In this document: positions 52,200 to 64,000 of the stretch, one piece after another
Layout of the letters: the number at the start of each line of letters is the position of its first letter
Numbering within the stretch: position 1 is the stretch's first letter
Assembly (NCBI GenBank): GCA_964006375.1
Contig: OZ023265.1
Location: forward strand, 171,685,943 to 171,749,942
Direction of reading: 5' to 3'
Length of the DNA stretch: 64,000 nucleotides
Source: Tillus elongatus
Taxonomy: Eukaryota; Arthropoda; Insecta; Coleoptera; Cleridae
Notes under the pieces: model-generated
Seen by the model: only the letters and a program-made list of their open reading frames with translations
Databases searched by the model: none
What the model was told of the DNA's origin: nothing
Made by a program: the position numbers and the translations under genes

Positions 52200-53114
52200 A
52201 AGATGCGGCTCAAAACGCCCTATATATAACTTTATAATATTTTACCGTATCTTGTAGAATAATATATTGAGATTTGCAGTAAAAATGCACCACCCTGTAT
52301 ATATGTAAACATGTGTAAAATATTAGTGAATTTTTTTAAAATAAAATCTCACTAATAAAAACTCAAATTGACGTGGGAAGTTAGTTGGCACTCCTTTGAA
52401 GAAATATTAAAAAAAGATTTAACTTGCGGTCTTCTCAATAATGAGAATTCGCGAAAAAGTATAGACTGTTAAACCATAAACTGTAACTGTAACTATAACT
52501 GAAACTACTGCCAAATCATCAGACAAGTGGTCTATTTGAAATGAATTTTCTGCAAATATTTTTGTAAAATGACTATGAAGTTGTAACTTAAGGCTTTGTA
52601 AAACACATTTATTATTACGACATTTCCTTTACATAACCCGTATTTGCTTCAGGTTCTCGGTCTAAAAATTGCGACTTTTGACGTTTCAAATCGCGGCTGT
52701 GACATTTTAAGAAGAAAAGTGCACAATTTTCAAAGTAATTTTTCTGTTATTTCTTGACCTTCTCGCTTCAAGGAAACTAAATCGTTGTCTTTAATATACA
52801 AAAATCTTCTTATCCACACAAAATATTTTGGTTTTGTGCATTTCTCTGGTCCTCAGTAGCACCAACATTTTTTTGTCTATAAGTTTTTTCCTTTCAACTT
52901 AGAGATCTGAATTTTGGCATGTAGGGTAAGTTTAATAGTGAGTACTAAATTTGATTGCCATAGCTTTGTTATTTTCGAAGATACAAAAATTTTCCGAGAG
53001 AAAACCCCAGATTTTCTAGGAAAAACTGGTCCGATTTTCCTGGCTAACGAACTTATCCAAGCCACTTGCAAAAGGAAGGCACCTACCGGTCCAGAATTTT
53101 TTGAGTTATCGGTA

Positions 53115-53204
<90 letters not shown>

Positions 53205-53245
53205 TCGTTAGTGATTTTTTTAAAAAGAAAATTCACTAAAAAAAA
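52200..53245 (-). mobile_element. Microsatellite-carrying element, reverse copy
   Basis: Minus orientation: body with GCACCACCCTGTATATATG at about 52288, a palindrome of a neighbouring copy at 52325-52358, the AATCATCAGAC... and TTTGACGTTTCAAATCG body blocks, CCTGGCTAACGAACTTATCC (53038-53057), GAGTTATCGGTACGATA, (TA)n 53117-53201 and the terminal palindrome at about 53208-53238. Confidence 0.75.
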
Positions 53246-53479
53246 ATGCGCTAAAAACTATTAAAAAACCGATACAAAATTTGTTTCGCTAAAAATATAT
53301 TGTTTCTGCAAAAATTGGCTCAATTTTTTTCCACTAAAATTCATCAAAACATGTTTTCACGAATTTCATTAAAAACAATACTCCATCAAAATTTTGCTAA
53401 CTATTTTTTTCACACCCAATTTTTCTTTCAAAGAAATTGAAAACAGTTATAATTTCTAAACGTCAATACGTCTGGGTTT
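53246..53479. other. Unassigned AT-rich DNA
   Basis: Nothing recognised. Confidence 0.4.
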
Positions 53480-53945
53480 GACATGATTAGAAGAACAAGA
53501 ATTAGAGGCTTGTCTACCAGACGATTTTTTTTTCAACAACCCTAGGCGTTTCGGTTCATCTGAACCATCTTCAGAGGTTAAAAACTCTTTTCTGTTTGTA
53601 CTACAGAAACTGTACTTATGGGAAATTGTCAAAGATTAAATTTCATCTAGTATGATAAGTGCACATACTCCATTTTGCTGATTTAAAAAATAAGCGTCGT
53701 TTATGTTCATCCTCTTGCCGGTTATATGGAGATGCTGTTATTCTGTCCTTCGACGTTACTGTTGTCTGGAAATCTAAAGACAATAAATAAAATTCAAACT
53801 TTGATAATTTCCCATAAAGTACGGTTTCTGTAGTACAAACAGAAAATAGTTTTTAACCCCTGAAGATGGTTCAGATGAACCGAAACGCGTAGGGTCGTTT
53901 AAAAAATAAAAAACATTATCTGCTGGAAAAGCCTTTATTCTTGTT
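53480..53945. mobile_element. Inverted pair of Penelope-type terminal repeats
   Basis: Arms of about 160 bp (53485-53650 and 53795-53945) are reverse complements with scattered differences. Each contains the hairpin motif GAAGATGGTTCAGATGAACC followed by GAAACG, the hallmark of Penelope-like terminal repeats. The 145 bp between them has no coding content. Confidence 0.65.
53855..53896 (+). ncRNA. Hammerhead-like core in Penelope-type repeat
   Basis: Core CTGAAGA (53860-53866), one unpaired T, stem II GGTTC/GAACC (53868-53872, 53877-53881) with AGAT loop, and GAAA (53882-53885). Stem I is ACCC (53856-53859) with GGGT (53892-53895). A candidate cleavage base is A53891. The unpaired base after CTGAAGA and the two-base stem III loop are non-canonical. 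The other arm (minus strand, about 53534-53581) keeps the same pairings, with stem I rebuilt from different bases. Confidence 0.45.
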
Positions 53946-54804
53946 CCTTAAATCATTGGAAATAGTTGTTAACATGTTAAAAATTTCTGCTATAACAAGA
54001 ACATTTTGTACATGAAAATTCGCTAATAAAATAAATAAAAAATGTTACATTCTGATCAAATAAGAAAGTATAAACTTATTCCGCGACTTCACAAAGAAAT
54101 GTTTTTTTTTTGCCTAACGATCTGTAAAAAGCGAAACCAGTTGCAGATAATTTTTTTAAATTAAGATGAGAACGGTTGCACCAATCAGTGTTGCCAGTAA
54201 AATTGAATAAACCTTAAAATTCCTCGCTTCCTAATAAGTGAAATTTTTCTACAAAAATTCGCTACAAAAATTAATGGTATTACATAATATTCTGATCAGA
54301 TTTTCGCAAGACTTCATATTTCGCCGAACACCAAGTTACTATTAGCCAGATTTCTTCAGCGTTTATATAGCGGCGTTCTTGTAAAGAGGTCAATTAATTG
54401 TAGGGGTTGGTCAGATCTGAAGGGGAGACACTTTAATAAGCAGACCTGCCACTCTGCGTTAACTTCAACTAAATTTCCTGGCGCTTGCGAAGCCCTTCCG
54501 GAAAGAAACCATTAATTATTGCACTTTTTATTGCCCAGGGGCTAATGACAATTAATTTAGGGGAAAGCCTCGCGTACACTAACGGTAACAAAAACTCTAG
54601 AAAAGAAGCTCGTATTGTCTCAATCGCTATGTTAAATTGTATTACTCCGACTGCATATGACTGGTGTAATTGCCGTCACAAAAAAAAGAGGAGAAAACCA
54701 TTTCTAAAACCACAAGTTAGAAGTACGAAAAAAGTACGAAAGTGCAGAAGAGCAAGTGGTTAAACTTCAATTTAGACATTTCGTGACGTTACGAATTTAA
54801 ACCT
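53946..54804. other. Unassigned DNA
   Basis: A 92-codon plus open frame at 54485-54763 with a Lys/Arg-rich end has no recognisable family. No RNA or transposon ends found. Confidence 0.4.
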
Positions 54805-55580
54805 AAAATTTAAAAAATTTCGGGACGCAGCAAGTGCTTTATAGTAGCGAATTTTCATAAGAATTGTACACTATTATTATACGGCATATTAGTAAAGTTA
54901 ATATTTTAAACTTACACAGACCTTGAAGATCGATTTTAGAGGTTCTAGTACGCGCATATTTGAAGAATTCTTCGCTAAAGTATTACCATCGCTTTCTCTC
55001 TATCATCAAAAAATCTTGCGTTCTAATTCCCTTTGAGAAAAATGCCCAAAACTCAATTTTCTATAAAGCTAAAGGACTAAATTTTGCTATATCTGTAGAT
55101 AGTGTAATTCTCTTTAAAAGAAACTTGTATTACAAATTTCATTAATGTTATACAGAAGTTTTCCAGAAGAAAACTTAATTCATATTTAGAAAAGTAAAGT
55201 ATCTGCCAAATTATAAACGTAGCAGTTATTTTTCCTTATTAATCGCCAGTGTGATTTCGTTTTAGTCAAATTAATCAAAACGGTTTTGTCAATATCAACA
55301 ATAACAAAATTATAATTTCAGACAAACTTATTTAGGCGTTTTAAACAAAAATGAGATCTTGTTCAAAACGTATGAAATATGTGCACTATTGTTTCTCCAA
55401 ATCTTAAAATAAAACAAACAACATATATTCATCGAGCTGGATTCGATCGCGTAACCTTCTGCTTAGGATGCCCCTGCTGCAAGCGCGATGTCCCTGGGCC
55501 ATCTAGGCGCACGTCAGCTAAGGTTTTATTTGCGTCATACTTTAGATCGGCTTCATGCCCGGGATATTATATTCATTTTG
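54805..55580. mobile_element. Dispersed element, copy B, with tRNA-like promoter
   Basis: Same layout as 86-855. The terminal motif is at 54824-54850. B-box-like GGTTACGCGATCGAATCC (minus strand, 55439-55456) and A-box-like TAGATGGCCCAGGGA (minus strand, 55491-55505). Identity with copy A is high over 750 bp apart from small indels. Confidence 0.7.
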
Positions 55581-57565
55581 GACAAGTAATTTGAAAAAAT
55601 TGAACAACACGTCAACATTCAACTGCAAACGACTCGAAAACTGCCAACTTTAAAACATTTTAACAAGAATACCTTTTTTATGTGAAATAAATGAAGTTTA
55701 GAGATTTTCGATAAATGTATTAGATAAAACCGCGCACAAAAAATAAATGGAAATTTAACCATTCCAGCCCCCTTGTAAGTTACGCCTCTGAATAAAATAT
55801 GAAGTTTCTAACAAGTTAGTTATATTTCTCATAAAAAACTACGCCCCCGTGTCAAATTAAATTGAGCTACCTGCAGTAGTTTTGAAGAAAATGACAAAAA
55901 ATATTTTCTAGACTCTTTTTCTAGGGGCCGTAGCTCCTTAGGGGTGCATTTTCTGAAATAGTTTTATAGAATAAACTTCACTTATTTTCTGGTGTATTAT
56001 ACGCCCTAGAAATTTTGGCAGACATTTTTGAAACACCTTGTGAAGACTACTTAAGAACCTTTCAGACTTCGTATTTGATCTGAAAACAATTAATGTAATG
56101 GAAATGATAAATTTACAAAACCAACCACCTAAGGAAATGTTTTGCAATAAGCGATACAAGATGTATTCCATCTGGGACATGCTAATAGGGAATATTTTAT
56201 CGCCAGCTGTAAAAGCAGAGACTTTGTGCTCGGGGGTATTTCGCCCCGAGTCTTTTCAAAAGTGTCGCATGGAAAGCGTCTAAACTGTCTATAGTGCACT
56301 TAGAAACTCGTTAAATGCACGCCCGTGCGAAATTCAGCCATTTAAAGTTTAGTTTGAGGAGATTTAAAACGCTCACCAGCTTTCATTTAGTTATAAAGAG
56401 TGATTTTTTTCTAAAAGGAAATCCACGACGTTTCTCGACGGTTAATCAAATGCTGTTTTCAAAATGGTTCTTATACTAATGTTATATTATCAGCGAAACA
56501 CTCGCCGGGTAACGCTGCTCGTGAAAGTAATCATACAATTTGTTATAACGCACCCTCAAAAACTAATGTAACGAAGGGGCGGTTTCTTCAGATTTGATAC
56601 ACCTATTACACACGGTAAGCTGTATCTAAGCAGAAAATTTCATAAAAATTTAAAAGCCTCAAGTGCTTAAAATTCCGGTGTTGACTGATATATTAACATA
56701 TTTATTTCTGCTTCTGTTTAGCCGGGTTAGTTGCCATAAAGTACCGGGTATAAAAAGTCCGGGCGCAGCAAGTGCGTTATGGTAGCGAATTTTCATTTAA
56801 TGTTTTAAATTTTAACAACTCAATTTGCCATTATCCAAGAAACTTTAGTTTTGGTATATAGCAAAGTTTTATCAATGAAACCTCTCTACCAAACTTTATT
56901 AAAATAACACTGTTAGTTTCGGGGATACAAAAATTTTTAAAGAAAAATTTGTTTTCTTTTAAGCTAACGAACTCATCCATGCTATTAGTAAAAAAAAGAC
57001 ACGTGCCATGTTGAATAAAAATCGGTTATAAATATTTGGCAGCAAATTTGGATATAAAAGCTGGTTGAAAAGATATTGGTGATGGCCAATATTTTAAATG
57101 AAAGATTTGGACAAAATTTATAGTGGCAGTGAATGCCGAACATCGGCAGTTTTGTCTGGAACATAATTTTGCAAAATTTCACCATCAACACGTCCCTATT
57201 AGCGAGTTTTCTTAAAGAAAATTCACTAACATACAATTCACTAACATGGCGCTGGGGGCTCAAAGTGTTATCCATTTACTATTTGACAATACTTGTTTTA
57301 AACATTTGTAATTACTTCAGGGGAAATAAATCTACACTCATTTTTTATTCGTGTATTTAGCTTTTCAGCATTTGTCGGTTTCGTTTTGAAAACTCTGCCT
57401 TTAGTTAAGGAACAAAAATTTGAGATTTGGTAGGTTTGTATAATTCAACAAGGACAAACACAGGCAACAAAAAAATTAGGGTTGCCAAAAATTATCGATG
57501 ACGTCATATCTCAAATTTGGAAGACACTGTAAATATTTTGAGATGACGTAATCCGTGATGGCGGA
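55581..57565. other. Unassigned DNA with one MITE end
   Basis: A terminal motif with GCGCAGCAAGTGCGTTATGG is at about 56761-56780, and body-like scraps run to 57250. The rest is unassigned. No exon of the receptor's TM1-TM2 region was recognised on the minus strand. Confidence 0.45.
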
Positions 57566-58890
<1,325 letters not shown>

Positions 58891-58964
58891 ATTTTTATTC
58901 AGGTGTGACTTTTCAAATGTTTGCTGGCCTACATTTCATACAATCCTGAAATGTTTACTGTTCA

Positions 58965-59665
58965 GTTTTTAGCGAATTTTCTTTAAGAAAAATTCGATAT
59001 TAGAGAGGCCACGATGAAAAGCTTTTAGAAAATTTCTTCAGATGAGCGCGTATTTGGATCCCTAGAACCCACAATCAAGGTCCAGTAAAATATTTATATG
59101 TTGGCGTGCGTGCGTGCATGCGTGTGTGCGTGCGCCGGTGTGTGCGTGTGTGTATCCGAGCGATAACTCAAAAAATACTTAACTGATTTGAACGAAACTT
59201 GGCACCTATCTTCATTGTATTAAGACCGCGGACGAGTTCGTATATTAGCTATAACGGACATTTTTTCCGCCAGAAATCTAGAAAGATATTTTTAAAAACT
59301 GTATATTTTCTAAGTTTCACAATAACTGAATGAACTTTAATGAAATTTGTAAAAAAGTTTCTTTTAAAGAGACTTACACGATCCATAGATATAGCAAAAT
59401 TTTATTTTTTAGCTTCATAGAAAATTGAGTTTTGGGCATTTTTCTCAAAAGGAGTTAGAACACAAGATTTTTTTGATAATAGAGAGATATCGATGGTAAC
59501 ACTTTCGAAATAATTCTTTAAATATGCGCATACTAGGACCTCTAAAATCGATCTTCAAGGTCTGTGTATGTTTAAAATATGAACTTCACTAATATGTCGT
59601 GTAATAATAGCGTAAAATTCTTATTAAAATTCACTACTATAACGCACTTGCTGCGTCCCGATTTT
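58965..59665 (+). mobile_element. Variant element with a GTGC-type microsatellite
   Basis: Palindrome TAGCGAATTTTCTTTAAG with AAAAATTCG (58968-58998), TGAGCGCG and CTAGAACCC blocks. Then a (TGCG/TGTG)n tract at 59100-59155 in the place where other copies have (TA)n. The CGATAACTCAAAAAATA block (59160-59176), a body that matches 86-500 in reverse, and the inverted terminal motif at about 59636-59660 follow. Confidence 0.8.
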
Positions 59666-60544
59666 TTTTAAAACTAGGCCTTGTCCTTAACGGTAATTGG
59701 CAGGAAATAAGCTAGTTAATTAATTGTTGTATTCTGATGGCGGTTCTTGTGTAACGTAACGTGAACTCTCCGCATCCAGAGTTGCCTATTCTACTTTGTG
59801 TTATTTATGCAAATAGAATGGACTTTTTACGAGCTCGTAAACTACAATTTAGAACAAAGTAGAAGTTTTATTCAATTAAGCCCGAGTTTGATAATCTGCA
59901 ATAAAGTTTTCCGGGCGATTTGCCGGCCCCCGGCTGCGCGTCTATTTGTATAAAAGCTCACGGAGGTCCACTTTCCTTTATTTTAGTTCACCCTGTGCTA
60001 TTTAATATAAAAAAAGCATGTTTCCTAGTAAATGTAGAATTTACTTGGTAAACATCTGGCAGCGACAACAAAAGGTGAAAGTTTCTTTTCTTTTTAGGGC
60101 TTTTTCTTCAAATAAGAACCTTTATTAAAGCAAATACGTAGAATTACGAACACGCTATCGATTACATGGTAAAAGAACTTTATTAATATACATACCGTCA
60201 CCTTAAATGGAATTGGGAAATTTTAAGAGCTCTCAAAATATTATGAAATAATTTATGAGAGTACATCTAAGTCCTGTCTTGTAATGCGACGTATACAGGG
60301 TGTTAATAAATACGTGTTACACATTTATAGGCCATGCAGGAAATGGACAAATAGACTGAAAATTTCCTATAGACATGTATCGCTTTAGTTTTCGAGATAC
60401 AGGGTGTTTAAGTCGTTCGAACAATGTAATATTTTTTGAATATCTAAACACTAGCTGGTCAGAATAACAAGATTTTTTTACAGTAGTTGTGCTAATTGTG
60501 GTTAATGATTTGATACTCCTAATAAAAAATTATTTAATCTAGTG
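59666..60544. other. Unassigned DNA
   Basis: The stretch 59880-60000 is GC-richer, with TATAAAAG near 59952. Two AGGGTGTT ends are at about 60297 and 60401. No gene called. Confidence 0.4.
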
Positions 60545-61103
60545 GAGGATGAGTTTCCCTTCGAAGTGTTCGTTTTTACCTAAGGTTCCAACCTTAAATG
60601 TGTATAAAAAACTAAGTGAAGATTGGAAACTGTGATGAGCACTGATAAATACACTTGGAGAACCCAAATCACCACAACACATTTTAAAAAGACCAGACGA
60701 TCGTTTCACTAACCAAGTTAGCGTCATCAGAGGATGAGAAATTCTAAATACTTGAAAAACTAACATCACCTTATATACCGGATCTTAGGTAAAGAGATCG
60801 AATTGAGATGGGAAACTAGTCACAGGCAAATTCCACAGTGTATTGTATTTTTATCGCCGGACGAGGTCTTTGCACTGTCCCTACTAACTTATCTAAAAGG
60901 TGTCCATCTCTAATAATTTTGGGAAGGTTCAACAACAACTAAATTAACATAGCTTCCTTTGGCGGAAATATGTGTATTCTTATGTTATCTTTAGGGCGTG
61001 TTGAAACGTGGGAATTTTATTTAACAAAGCAATCAATCGATCAGGTGACTCGTAATCGACGGTGGTGAAACGTTCATACATTTTTTGTTGTAACTATATT
61101 TCG

Positions 61104-61177
<74 letters not shown>

Positions 61178-61204
61178 TTTCGAACGCGTTTAGCTGTCCT
61201 GGTT

Positions 61205-61400
61205 GTCTAACATTTTTTTTATTAATTTCAGATTATTATCCCAAATATGTTCGGCGACGGAAGATCTATCTATAGTACCGTAACGTAATTGGGCTAAGTG
61301 TTTTTTTAATCTAATTCCAATCGATCTTTTTGTTTGTCCGACGTACCTAAGATTACAATCTTTACAACTAATTTTATAAAGTTCCCGACATTTTGTCCGT
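61205..61400 (-). pseudogene. Penelope-like GIY-YIG endonuclease fragment
   Basis: On the minus strand: ELYKISCKDCNLRYVGQTKR, then SIGIRLKKHLAQLRYG and SSVAEHIWDNN. This is the GIY-YIG endonuclease core of Penelope-like retroelements, with the Cys pair before YVG, the catalytic Arg in the TKRSIGIRLKKH helix and the conserved HIW. The GIY is changed to ELY. It nicks the target DNA for reverse transcription. The reverse transcriptase part is not joined to it. Confidence 0.85.
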
Positions 61401-61446
61401 GCTTTCCTTGTCTTTTGGGTTACTTAGCTAGTTTTTAAGGTATTTT

Positions 61447-61818
61447 TTGTACGAAAATGTTAGCTGTAAGTTGACTTTTATAGAAATTCTATCTAGACCC
61501 CTCGTGATTCTAGGCTCAAATGGTAAGCAAACAAAGTTTTTTTCGGAATTATCTAGAAAGGAAACCACTACCGTAAACTACATTCCAAACGACTCACATC
61601 ATACGTACGCACAAAAAATGGCCAGTCTGAATTTTTTAATAAATCGGTTAATTAATGTTCTTTTAAACCAAAGTAGATATACCAAAAAATTATATTATGT
61701 TAAGAACGTGGCCGAATATAATGGATACACTGCTTGTCTAGTGGAAAAATTAATCAACAAACAGAAAACAAAGATGTTGACGGAATCAACGACGTTTAGA
61801 AGAGCAGTTAGCAATTAG
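61447..61818 (+). pseudogene. Penelope-like linker between RT and endonuclease
   Basis: Open frame of about 120 codons with SHHTYAQKMASLNFLINRLI, NQSRYTKKLYYVKNVAEYNG and CLVEKLINKQK. This is the region between reverse transcriptase and endonuclease in Penelope-like elements. It points away from the endonuclease fragment 47 bp to its left, so an inversion has split the ORF. No RT motifs are present. Confidence 0.75.
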
Positions 61819-61935
61819 CATATACAGTTGTATTTATCATCAGAAATTCGCAACGGAAATTGCTTCATTGACTTTTTTATACTCAATTAAGGTGAAACCT
61901 AAAATATAAACAAACACTTCGAAGGGAAACCTATT

Positions 61936-62139
61936 TTCAGCCATTTTCTCGGTTATGTTCATCATCGACAGTTGTCAGTAGAAATTGCTTCATTACCATG
62001 AAACATTTCAACTTTCCAAAATATATTGGATAGTGTCTGCTACGAGCATATACAGTTGTATTTATCATCGGCAATTCTCAACGGAAATTGCTTTATTGAG
62101 TTTATGAAACTGATTCATTCACTTCACTGTCCAGGAAAT
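61936..62139. other. Short repeats of unknown type
   Basis: CATATACAGTTGTATTTATCATC followed by an AACGGAAATTGCTT segment occurs twice (about 61819 and 62047), a direct repeat about 228 bp apart. Confidence 0.6.
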
Positions 62140-62352
62140 TTGCATCTTTAACGTGCTCAACATCGTATTGGCACGGGACCGACGGCTTTACGCCCCCTGG
62201 GATGGGCGGAACGTACAGATTACCTGGCTCAATCACAATGGCACAACCTCTGTTGATGTTACTGATTTGCTGAAAAGGAATGAGAGGGTAAACCCGGGAA
62301 TCGAACCCAGTACCCTTAGATCCAGAGGCACGCGTTTTTTCCACTAGACCAA
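62140..62352 (-). mobile_element. tRNA-derived SINE, family 2, copy 3
   Basis: On the minus strand: GTTGGTCTAGTGGAAAAAACG (A-box region), GGGTTCGATTCCCGG (B-box region), then the family body with TCAACAGAGGTTGT and the CCGCCCATCCCAGGGGG palindrome-like part. Matches 24236-24552. Target duplication not clear. Confidence 0.82.
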
Positions 62353-62789
62353 CGTGGATCAAGATTTACTATTTACATTACCGTTTTCCTACTGCTTTCC
62401 ATAAAATATGTCAAATATCGATTCATGTAGATGACGTCGTATTATCATTTATTTACATTATAAAAACATTTGTTCACCCCTTGATTTACTTCTTTATTTA
62501 AAATGACACTTGGTAATATTTATCTTGGTAATATTCATCTGGCAACAGTGCACATCGTCGCGCGTTCAATTCTGCGTTCCGATTCTACCCGATTCTTTGT
62601 TTACTCCTGAGGTGTCTACAACACATCTTTACCCCCTTTTTATTATTTCTATGCCTCTGACTTTAATGCAAAGGTGACATTTTTTAAAGATACCTCATTT
62701 TGTTTTTGGAAGAAAAGTCATTTTGCGTTTGCGTCGCGTTACACAACAAATAATGATCACAATACTTTTTGAAACACTACAATACATTT
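62353..62789. other. Unassigned DNA
   Basis: A direct TTGGTAATATT repeat at about 62510-62535. No gene recognised. Confidence 0.4.
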
Positions 62790-63652
62790 TGAAAATGGCG
62801 ACCATCAGCTTCCACGCAAGCGTTGCACCTTTCAAGGACATTTATGTACAATCTGTTGAAGTTACCAGGCGTTGTTTGAATCTCTTGTACCGCAGCTAAA
62901 ATACGTGATACCAGATCTTCTTCAGATGCAACAACAGCTGTTTTATAAACTTTTAATATGGCCCTATATAAAATCTAGTGGTGTTAAACCCGGATAGCGT
63001 GGTGGCCACATAACTGGTCCCCCTCGACCAATTGATCGTTCACGATACAGTTGGTTGATGTAGTTTCGGACAGTAAGCCAAAGTCGGCTGGTGCACCGTC
63101 AAGCCACATCTCTCGACGAATTCCTAATGGTATTTCTTCCAACAATTCGGGCAATTGAAACTTAACTTGTGCTGAAATTTAGTTAAGCGAATGGCGTGCG
63201 GATTTTTTTCGGTCAATATATGGCTATTATGGGAATTAAAAATGCCCGTGGAGATTGTGCTTGCAAGTGACAACACTGAACGAACCAACGCCAAAAGTAT
63301 ATTCGTGGGGGGAAATTGACCTGAGTTATTTCTTGAACACTTTTTACATGATAGGCCTGAAGCTGTTGCTCACACAAAATTTGCCAAACACTTACGTGGT
63401 TCACGCTCATGATGTGTGCAACGTTTCGACTGCTAACGGAGGGATTTTGTGTCTTATGAAGCACTTGTTCTCCAAACCTTTAAAATTCGACGATTTCTTC
63501 GAACTCTGCAGTTAACTTGATTTATTTTAAAAGTTCCTGTATCCTGCAATCTCTGAAAAACCGAACACCTTATGAGATAGGGTTGGATGACCTGGAAATT
63601 ATTCCATGTACAATCGACGAGCAGCCCTGCCATTGCAACGATCCTCGCCATA
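62790..63652 (-). pseudogene. Mariner-type transposase, heavily decayed
   Basis: Minus-strand pieces in several frames follow mariner order. CSVFQRLQDTGTFK is in the helix-turn-helix region (about 63560), VSVWQILCEQQLQAYH comes before the catalytic domain (about 63370-63420), then a DGAPADF region (about 63085-63105). Finally comes VMWPPRYPGLTPLDFI followed by a stop (about 62965-63015), the usual SPDLTPLDF region with the first Asp lost. Many frameshifts. The 5' end of the element may continue past the window. Confidence 0.75.
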
Positions 63653-64000
63653 AATTAAAACCATGTTAGCAAAATCACGAGAGGTATGCTCATTCATGAT
63701 GTAACTCGTCAGTGTCATAATAAAAATAGAACCAAAATCAACACAATCTAACTATTAAACTGATATAAATACTTAACAAAATTAACTACAAAATTGTCAC
63801 GAATCAAACCCAAAGCACAATTTGACACGTAAACATTTATTAATAGCCAATTGTCAGAAATTAACCATGGCCAGCTATGTTAAAATGAATCATTTTTAAA
63901 TTTGAACTTGAGTTTTTACAATGTAAAATATCGTGGGTACTACGACGAAAACCTGAGATGACTTTTCGTCCCAAAACAAAACGAGGCATCTACAAAAAAA
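63653..64000. other. Probable 5' non-coding end of the mariner, or intergenic
   Basis: No coding sequence. A CAACACAATCTAACTATT-type AT-rich stretch runs to the window edge; the terminal inverted repeat could not be identified. Confidence 0.35.

Larger units (their letters stand above)
60545..61935. mobile_element. Rearranged Penelope-like element
   Basis: Opposed copies of a GTTTCCCTTCGAAGTGTT segment lie at about 60551-60580 (plus) and 61905-61930 (minus). Between them lie a terminal repeat related to 11019-11340 (60640-61100), a (TA)n array 61105-61176, and two coding remnants pointing in opposite directions. On the minus strand the repeat has CTGATGA (60724-60730) and GAAACGATCGTC (60696-60707). 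The parts are not colinear with an intact element. Confidence 0.7.

Overview
The window reads as non-coding, AT-rich, transposon-saturated DNA from an insect, or at least an arthropod. The host gene is interrupted by spliceosomal introns. Its protein closely matches what I know of the insect 5-HT2A serotonin receptor. The repeats are Tc1/mariner, Penelope-like, Jockey/CR1-type LINE and tRNA-derived SINE sequences. I cannot name the order or species. There is no operon, CRISPR array or other prokaryotic feature.

Host gene. One gene is recognisable, on the minus strand. Three internal exons of a 5-HT2-type GPCR lie at 49762-49994 (TM3, DRY, TM4), 41544-41754 (second outer loop, TM5, start of the third inner loop) and 20956-21256 (third inner loop). 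The splice phases match across both joins. The two introns are about 8.0 and 20.3 kb and are filled with transposons. The exons for the N-terminus with TM1-2 and for TM6-7 were not found and probably lie outside the window.

Repeats, left to right. 1-11 kb: dispersed elements that carry a microsatellite at a fixed internal position. 11-12 kb: a Penelope-type terminal repeat, then a partial tandem dimer of about 320 bp units that holds a well-formed type I hammerhead ribozyme and is split by a SINE with a 16 bp target duplication. 12.06-14.2 kb: a foldback element with 539 bp arms. 14.7-15.2 kb: a solo-LTR-like promoter with a heat-shock element. 16.2-20.8 kb: decayed LINEs. 21-29 kb: SINEs, foldbacks, an inverted pair of a small secreted-peptide ORF, and tandem Penelope relics. 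33.7-40.8 kb: a microsatellite-bearing element, then two long-TIR DD41D mariners nested inside one TA array; one of them has an uninterrupted 355-codon transposase. 42-45 kb: Tc1 and mariner pseudogenes. 48.7-49.4 and 60.5-61.9 kb: Penelope-like fragments. 50.9-51.6 kb: a 207 bp tandem array. 53.5-53.9 kb: inverted arms with a hammerhead-like core. 62.8-63.7 kb: another broken mariner.

The most interesting structural theme is that TA arrays inside one abundant dispersed element seem to act as landing sites for other mobile elements. The second theme is the recurrence of self-cleaving-ribozyme-like folds. All functional statements are inferred from sequence alone; no search or folding program was run.
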